From Apostichopus japonicus (Eukaryota; Echinodermata; Holothuroidea; Aspidochirotida; Stichopodidae): DNA of 64,000 bases. The position numbers were made by a program, and so were the translations under genes. Numbering within the stretch: position 1 is the stretch's first letter; the number at the start of each line of letters is the position of its first letter. The DNA is taken from contig NC_092563.1 of assembly GCF_037975245.1 (NCBI RefSeq), forward strand, positions 1,765,001 through 1,829,000, given 5' to 3'. This document shows, one piece after another, positions 56,616-64,000 of the stretch. The notes under the pieces were generated by a model, which searched no databases, was not told the origin of the DNA, and worked only from the letters and a program-made list of their open reading frames with translations.

Positions 56616-58771
56616 TATGGAACGCGGAAAGGGTCAACATGAGGCGCCGTCCAAATAGGAATGGTCGTTCCCTCAGAAACCGTCCACTTAGAGATCGCCG
56701 CTCAAATACAGCAGCCGTCCATTTTGTAATCGCTGCTTAACGCGAGGCGCCGTCCACTTAGAGATGGCCGTTGATACACAGGCCGTCTGCAAACACACCC
56801 ACATTTTCGGGAACCGTCAATTTAGAAATGGGCCGTTGACTTAGAAACCGCCGCGACTGAGAAATGGTCGTGATTCAGAAATCGTCCATTCAGCGATCGC
56901 CCACTCAGAGATCGTCGTCTCAGAGATCGTCCATTTGAGTGACAGCCAAACTTGCATAATTATATCGTGGGCGGGGCGTGAACTTTTCAATCACAGAGTC
57001 GAGGTGCGTCGGCCGTTCGCACTCGTACTCGTTCATTGAATTTTCAACCACAAATTAAAATAGATCAAAACGATGATACACAACTCGAGGAATTTGTGAA
57101 TATCGGTTTCAACAACAGAAGAACGGCAGATTTGCTTGATTGCAGTGAATCAACTGTTATAAAAGTAGGCGTGCTTCTTTAGGCCTCTGGAAAAAAGATG
57201 GATCTTTCGCAATACAAACCTAACGTTAGTATGATGAGTGTATGAGTACGGTGCTGGTATTCCTCCGCTTGCGGCCAATCCCTAATACTACACTTGATCC
57301 TCATATTTGTTTTGATCCATTTCATACAGTGTCGGTTCGTACTCAATCTTCGGGAGTTTGTGCATGTTGAGACGACGTATAGGCCTAATTAAGCCCGTTA
57401 GTATTTTTAATGAATAATTCGTGAGTACAATTTTCCCCCAAATTATTGATTTTTTAGTACGAATTATAATTTGCTGTAATGAAATACTTGTATATTTTAA
57501 TGAAATATTAATTTAAAAAAATGAGTTATTACTTCATAATGATGAATTATTAATTTTTGACTAATGTCGTATTAATAAGTACCACACATGAAGAATTTTT
57601 AACTTGCAATTATATACAAATTTTTATTTCAAACGAATTGTAATTTCTTTAAATGATTATTGACTTACTATTGATTTGTTTTAATGATATACTATTACAT
57701 TTGTCATGAAACGTTACTTGGTTACACTGAATTTAATAATTCATAGTAAGGGATCATTAAGTGATTACAATGTTTTGTAAATTTGTAACAGCTAGTGGAA
57801 TTACTATTGTGTAACGCCTATAGTATTTCATAGTTACAATTTATTTATTCATTATTGTAAATTAAAAATGAAATATTAACATTTGTAGTTACAAGGGTGA
57901 ACAGTTATGATCATCTATGGTCATCATGATACACATCACACTTTTCCATGGCCAAGAATATGTTATATTTGATGCTCAGTTACTGAAGCATACATGTTAA
58001 GTCATCACTTTCTTTTATTTTGACAAATGCTGAGCACATGAAAGGTCAAATCTCGGTCAAATTGATTAGACCAATGAAAAAAAACTGGGCCTGGCGACGG
58101 ATGTTACTACTTTCCAAATTAGTTATTCCTGTTTGTCTATGAGTTGCCTGTTCCCTTTCGAAGTAATTACGGGAAACTTCTTCGGCATTTTCGACCCCCA
58201 ACGTGTGGATTATTTCTGCCATCTTATTTCTTTTGGATTCTTGAAACTTTCATTGCATGTGGTCTGCGGTGTACCGAGACGAAATTACTCTCCTGAAAAA
58301 GGGAGGGGCGCCGCAGGGCCGACTTGAATGAGGCGGGAACAACAGCGTTCTACTGTAACAGCTCGGTGTACGTTACTGGGCGGGAGCACAGCCGGTAAAT
58401 AGTCCGCGCCCACTTAATGCATACGTATACAGCCATTGTAAAGGGAGGACGAATTCTAAGTAGGCGCGGCTCAGCATCGACCGGCGATTTGTAAGTGGAC
58501 GATTTCTGAGTCAACGGCTATTTCTGAATGAACGGTTTCTGTACTTCAACGACGATTTCAAAATTGGAGGCTGTTGCATTTGAGCAACGATCTCTAAGTA
58601 GACGGTCTCTGAGTGGACGACCATCTGAGTGGACGGCGCCTCACGTTAAACGGCAATTTATAAGTGGGCGGCTGCTTGCATTTGAGCGGCGATCTCTAAG
58701 TGAACGGTTTCTGGGTGAACGACCATTTCTAAGTGGACGGCGCCTCACGTTGACCCTTTCCGTGTTCCATA
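56616..58771. mobile_element. foldback element B, TATGGAACGCG termini, 6-bp TSD
   Basis: 2156 bp. Left end TATGGAACGCGGAAAGGGTC; right end on the - strand TATGGAACACGGAAAGGGTC. The inverted match through AACATGAGGCGCCGTCCA has two mismatches. The arms extend about 300 bp as 20-22 bp sub-repeats of the CGTCCACTTAGAGATCGCCG type and remain alignable between left and right. Flanked by TTCCAA at 56610-56615 and 58772-58777. The centre (about 56940-58440) is unique and holds a possible helix-turn-helix exon. Confidence 0.87.
56982..57164 (+). pseudogene. possible helix-turn-helix exon inside element B
   Basis: One frame is open from 56982 to a TAG at 57180 with no ATG. Its distal part, NIGFNNRRTADLLDCSESTV, has the spacing of a helix-turn-helix: a hydrophobic helix, GF, A-x-L-L, then C/V-S-x-S-T-V. 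Similar helices head many transposase- and integrase-related proteins. A candidate splice donor GTAGGC follows at 57165. No catalytic domain was seen in the rest of the element. It could equally be chance; I rate the homology as tentative. Confidence 0.35.
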
Positions 58772-58777
58772 TTCCAA

Positions 58778-59814
58778 GGGTGCTCCAAGTAGGTCCAGTA
58801 AGCTCTGTCCACAGTTTGGTTGGTTGCCTTATCAGAAGAGCGAGTTGTTATGTCATCAATGTTGTATGATATAGAACAGTGAGGACTATACAGTGTAAAA
58901 TTAACCCATCTTTCAATGGTCAGGTTGTGATAGAGTTAATAAGACACACATACTCCCACCCAATGTTACTGATTCCTGGTGCTGGCACCCAAGAATACTA
59001 CAAAAGTACAAAATATTATTTCTGGAGTTTCAGGACTTGTGTTTCATCATATCCCAATTGCTATGGGAGAAAGGCAGTCAGCAACTCAAGACATGAGCGT
59101 GTAGCAACCAACCCTTATTGGTACAGTATGCTACTTTTCAACTAAAGGATATATATTTACTGATTTGAAAATGTTGCTTTCATATCTATCCAGGAGGTAC
59201 TGTAGTAGACCATGGAGCTATAAATAGCTCCATGAGTAGACTAACTTAAAGGGTGTGAGGACTCGCACACAAAGAAACGTCTCATGCCGGTAATTTGACC
59301 TAGTTTCGAATGAGGTGTAACAGAAGTGTTAGACACCACCATCGATCCCATAAAATACACACACTGCTTGCTACCGTCGGTAATTAGACACTAGTGTACA
59401 GTCAAAACATACAGCTACGGTCAATACTCACAACACAGTCTACATAGCAGCGATGGACATCTCAGGTCTAGATAAAAGATAACAAGGTATCACGTTTCAT
59501 TACTGTCTGCATTTTGTAGGACAAGAAGAAAACTTCACTTGCAAGCAACAGAAAGTTAACTTTCTCAGAGCGCAGCATGCGGTTTGGGGCGAGTCTTCAA
59601 TGCCTTTACCCTCAAATTACCAGCTTGCCACTTTGGATCTAAAGAATCCCTATAAAATGGGGTACCAAGGTCATTCAGCTTTGTCCCAACACATAACAAA
59701 AAACAGAATGAAAACATTTCATGGTTCCTTGCTGCTGTTCATTAGTTCCATTCATAGGGAAATTTCTAACAAAGCCCTAATACAACAACAGTAACTTATG
59801 CTCACATACTTTTG
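58778..59814. other. non-coding spacer with a short palindrome and dispersed repeat
   Basis: It includes the palindrome ATGGAGCTA-TAAA-TAGCTCCAT at about 59212-59233 (a similar one lies at 39533-39554) and the 155-bp repeat annotated separately. No gene was recognised. Confidence 0.5.
59251..59405 (-). repeat. 155-bp dispersed repeat, copy 2
   Basis: Reverse complement of 13324-13478 with about six differences. Neighbouring sequence is unrelated, so this is a short mobile or dispersed unit rather than a segmental duplication. Confidence 0.85.
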
Positions 59815-61740
59815 TTGCCAAAGTAATGCTAAGCCCTGATCTCAATTGCAACACACATCAGTGTGTGAAGACTATCTACCATTATCATCATACCAAGTTT
59901 GACAAAATTCCGACTAATAATAGTAGCCAAGTAATTGCAATTTGGAGTATTTCACGTTTGACCCCATGACCTCATTAATATTCATGATATGAGCACCAAA
60001 ATCAACAGGGTTAATCTACTTACTATGGGCCACCCACTCACCAAGTATGGTAATGATTGGTCATTCCCCTGTTGAGTTATTGTGCATACAAACTTTTCAT
60101 AACGAAATAATGCTAGCCCCCCCCCCCTTATAAACATGCATGATATCAATTGCAACACACATCAGTGTGTGGAGACTATCTACCAATATCATCATACCAA
60201 GTTTGACGAAATTCCAATAAATAGTAGACAAGTTATTGCAACTTGTGAGTTTTTCACGTTTGACCCGTGACCTCATTAATATTTTTTAACTTTGACCTCG
60301 TATAACTTCGCACACGAAGGTCACACGGGGGTCAACCTATTGACATTTATGATCAGAAGGTACCTTTGACATCTGAAAATAGCATCCAAACTTTAAAAAT
60401 CCCCAAAACACGAAAAGGTCAGCAGAGGTCAAATTGAGGTCAAGGGTCACCCAGATGCGGGTCGACAACTGCATTACATTGAAGCAACTCCCAACCTTAA
60501 CGGACAGTTCGTTCTCAAGTTATCACAAAAATACTAGTTTTTTTATCATTAATTGACCTTTGGTGACCTCGGATCACATGACCGTTACATTTGAAAATAT
60601 TCCCCTATACCATTTGCAACTTGTCCCAAAATATCAACCGTGTCACACCTTGAAACTGAGAGTTATTGCATTAAATGTCTGAAAATTAACTTTGACCTCG
60701 TATAACTCCGCACACGAAGGTCACACAGGGGTCAACCCATTGACATTTATGATCAGAAGGTACCTTTGACATCTGAAAATAGCATCGAAACTGTAAAAAT
60801 CCCCAAAACATGAAAAGGTCACCAGAGGTCAAATTGAGGTCAAGGGTCACCCAGATGCGGGTCGACAATTGGATTAAATTGAAGCAACTCCCAACCCTAA
60901 TGGACAATTCGTTCTCAAGTTATCGCAAAAATACTAGTTTTTTATCATTAATTGACCTTTGGTGACCTCGGATCACATGACCGTTAAGTTTGAAAATATT
61001 CCCCTATACCATTTGCAACTTGTCCCAAAATATCAACCGTGTCACACCTTGGAACTGGGAATTATTGCACTAAATGTCTGAAAATTTACTTTGACCTGAT
61101 ATAACTTCACACACAAAGGTCACCTGGGATAAACCTATTGGACATTTTTGATTGGTGAGACGTGAATATAGCATCGAAACTGTAAAAATTCAAACATTGT
61201 TTTCTTTGCCCATTTTCTCACCCAAAATACTAGTTTTTTAACATTAATTGACCTTTGATGACCTCGGATCACATGACCGTTAAGTTTGAAAATATTCCTC
61301 TATACCATTTGCAACTTGTCCCAAAATATCAACCTTGTTACACCTTGGCACTGGGAGTTATTGCATTAAATGTCTGAAAATTTGACACCTGTTGACCTCA
61401 TTTAACCTTTGACCTCTACCAATTTCACTAGGATGCAATGCATAACATTCAAGAAAGATGTACTTCTTGAGTTATCCTGTTTACAAGATTTTCAGAGATT
61501 TGACATAAATGTTGACCTGCAATTGACATTTTACATTCACCAATTTCGATAGGGTGCTTGTACTCACCAAACTGGATAGATCTGCATACCATGTATTCAG
61601 TTTAACATAGATGTATCCTGCTTAGAAATTTTTAAGACTGACCTCTGCTGACACAAAGTGGCCGACCATTGAACTTCACAGAAATGGGATCCACATACCA
61701 TGTATGATACCATGTATGAACTGTTTCAGTTACAGTGTTT
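59815..61740. repeat. TGACCT-rich tandem repeat block with 284- and 400-bp periods
   Basis: Two related copies with CAACACACATCAGTGTGTG are near 59850 and 60160. Three copies of a 400-bp unit start ACTTTGACCT(C/G) at 60290, 60690 and 61090. The third has an internal deletion and ends near 61382; degenerate relatives run to about 61740. The unit is full of TGACCT(T/C) hexamers. It is related to the 144-bp array at 45228-45660. Confidence 0.88.
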
Positions 61741-62716
61741 ACAAGCAAGTGTCACAAGTTAACACACAAACACGCATTCCGTCACCATGGCATTGCTTCC
61801 TCTACCTCTTGGCAAGGAATCAAAAAGCACCATAGGTGGACTAAAAATAAAATGTTTTATATCCATATAATCTCTACCTTGGGAAAATTAAAACCACACT
61901 ATACTAACACACTTGAACCTGAAGGGTTTGACCTTTAATGGCTAGAACAGCAAGATATTTGGGATTTTCATATTTCTCCAAACGAGCCCTTTGTTTACCA
62001 CGGGCAGCTATATACTGTATACCTTGGATACATACATATAGATATTGTCAGAGGTGAAATGGAGTAAACAAACAAATATTAACTCAAGATTGCCTTTAAT
62101 CACAATCAAGTTGGATATGTTCGTAAGGCCATTACTGTATTTAAGATGGGATATATTTCTATATTCCGGCCAAAGTAATGCCTCCTATCCCTATTGTTTT
62201 TTTTTTTTCCAAAAGATTTTATCAATTTTTTCATATTTTGTTTTACAAATTTCTGATTAATGTACCCCACCTTTTAACCTCTTCATAACCCTTCCGATTA
62301 TCTCCTTAACCCCATTTTTTAAGCCCCATATGGTGCTCTCTTTTACTCTAAAATCCCTTCGCACCCCAGCCCATCTCCCCCCCCCCCCCCTCTATTGTTA
62401 ACCAGGAAAGATGTTCTTAAAGGTATGCTGTATTGGCCCTAATTTTAGCAAGCTATAATTGCTAGAAGTATTGAAATTTGTATTCTTGCATTTTTTTTCT
62501 ATGCACTCATTTTACTCGACATTGTTTCTGACATTCACAGAGTATTCATAGCATATAACATTTTCATAGACGCTATGTGAGGGAGTGGAATACCCTGCAA
62601 TTACCAGCATATATATGCAGTGACTAGACTATGTCACAATTTCCCCGCTTCAGAATTTGACAGTAATTTTTTAGTATTTTATACAGTATTTATTATTTTT
62701 ACTATTTTTTAAATAA
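61741..62716. other. non-coding spacer
   Basis: AT-rich with T-, C- and A-runs (C-run near 62379-62390). No gene was recognised. Confidence 0.45.
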
Positions 62717-63900
62717 TTGTCATCTTTAATGAGGGTAGTCCTGCTCAGTGCAGAAGCACTGCTTTCCAGAGGAGCCCTCAATACAAAATACATACAGAGT
62801 ACAGAATATTACGTGTTTGCTGCTCAACACACCAACTATGTCTTTTTAGAATACCAAGTTTCTGTGATATTATTGCAGTAATTTTGTCAATGTGTTTTTC
62901 CCATTTTTTCACATTCCAAGGTATTTGAATACATACACATTTTCAAGAATATCATTATCAAGCTTTACATTGAGGGGATTAACATATTTTATAATTTGAG
63001 AAAAGCCAAATGCTATAACCTTGGTTTTAGAAGCATTAAGTGTCAGCTTATTAGTGTTCATCCAATCAGAAACAGCTTCCATGTCCAAATATTTGACCCT
63101 TCCAATATCTAATTCGTTTTTTGAACTATACATGATGGCAGTATCATCGGCATAAAGGAAAACCTTACAATTCGAAACTACAGTAGGAAGGTCATTAATA
63201 AAAATGATAAATTAAAGTGGACCTTATATGGATCCCTGGGGTACACCAATTGTAACGGGTCTTGCACCAGATTAAACCCCATCTATCATAGTAGTTTGTT
63301 CTCTATTTGACAAATAATTAGAGAACCAGGCCAGCTCATTATCCCATATCTATAGTAAGATAATTTATGCAGAAGAATCTCATGGTTGATTGTATCAAAG
63401 GCCTTTTTTAAGTCCAAAAACACAGCACCAGTGATCTGACCCTTGTCCATATTATGAAGAATGTAGTCAGTATCGCCAATAATAGCAGCAAGGTTAGAAT
63501 GTTGTTGTGCCGAACTTAGAAGCCCATTGTTTTGCAGATGACCATAAGCTTGGACATGAATAGCTTTCTCAAGAATCTTAGTAATAACAGGCAAAACTGA
63601 GATGGGCCTATAGTTACCACAATCTGTTTTCAGCCCATCCTTAAAAATAGAGGAAACAACTGCCTGTTTCCACTCAGCAGGAATGGATGCTCTACGAATA
63701 GTAAGATTAAGTATAAAGGTAATTGGTTTGGAAATTTGAGAACTTCCTGTTTTTTAAAGTCTAGCACTTATGCCATCAATACCAGTAGATTTAGCAATTT
63801 GAAGATTTGCGAGTTGTTTGTTGACAAAATCCTCACTAATTTCAATGAACTTTAAAGACTCGTCAACATACTTTAACTTCCCAAACAACTCCCCGCCACC
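62717..63900 (-). pseudogene. decayed LINE reverse transcriptase, CR1/Jockey-like
   Basis: On the - strand, reverse-transcriptase blocks appear in the right order: a STGIDGIS block near 63780, PVITKILEKAI at 63594, AFDTINHEIL near 63390, VPQGS near 63240, the catalytic YADD near 63150, and a thumb-region SDWMNTNKLTLNASKTK near 63030. At least three in-frame stops lie between the AFD and YADD blocks, so it is dead. The 3' end (62717-62758) matches the fragment in OSGEP intron 9. The 5' part is truncated or outside the window. The superfamily is from motif style only. Confidence 0.88.
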
Positions 63901-64000
63901 ATCATTGTATAGTAAATACAGCTTTCATAATTTGATTATTTTTTGTTCGTACACATTATAGACCTAGGGCCTATCACCACAGGCTCCCGTTGCACACCAA

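Overview
The window is animal nuclear DNA. It has GT-AG introns, mostly AT-rich non-coding sequence, abundant minisatellites, MITE-like and foldback elements, a LINE relic and one intact LTR retrotransposon. The repeat style suggests a marine invertebrate, perhaps an echinoderm or other ambulacrarian. That placement is inference; no marker in the window fixes the species.

Two conserved host genes could be rebuilt exon by exon. OSGEP (Kae1/TsaD family, the catalytic subunit of the KEOPS tRNA t6A complex) lies on the + strand with 13 coding exons between 775 and 12192. It is complete at 335 codons with a stop. METTL27 (WBSCR27-like SAM-dependent methyltransferase) lies on the - strand with 5 coding exons between 51096 and 19986. 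It is complete at 216 codons with a stop. The genes are convergent (3' to 3'), about 7.8 kb apart, with no sign of a functional link.

The 12.9-kb third intron of METTL27 holds a 5.74-kb Ty3/Gypsy retrotransposon in antisense orientation (24757-30498). Its two 723-bp LTRs differ at one base. It has a tRNA-Trp primer-binding site, open gag and pol frames, a CHCC zinc knuckle in Gag and a 5-bp target duplication, which together point to a recent CsRn1-like insertion. It sits in an older tandem duplication that also carries a LINE 3' tail, so a paralogous empty site survives beside it.

Repeats by region: 7437-8591, a 61-bp minisatellite that copies the OSGEP exon 11 splice donor; 14420-15262, CACATG-rich higher-order repeats; 23290-23497 and 33175-33400, clusters of AGAGTG palindromes; 38047-43495, a CAGGGGCGTATCCAGG MITE family; 40190-40725, an inverted AT-rich array; 47386-49206, two abutting minisatellites; 45228-45660 and 59815-61740, TGACCT-rich tandem units; 62717-63900, a decayed LINE on the - strand.

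The most novel-looking structures are upstream of METTL27. Two foldback elements (51537-55035 and 56616-58771) share the terminus TATGGAACGCGRAAAGGG, and each is flanked by a perfect 6-bp target duplication. The first contains a third, nested foldback element (53848-54620) with unrelated termini and a perfect 8-bp duplication. The second has a short open stretch in its centre that resembles a helix-turn-helix and may be the remnant of an integrase- or transposase-type protein.
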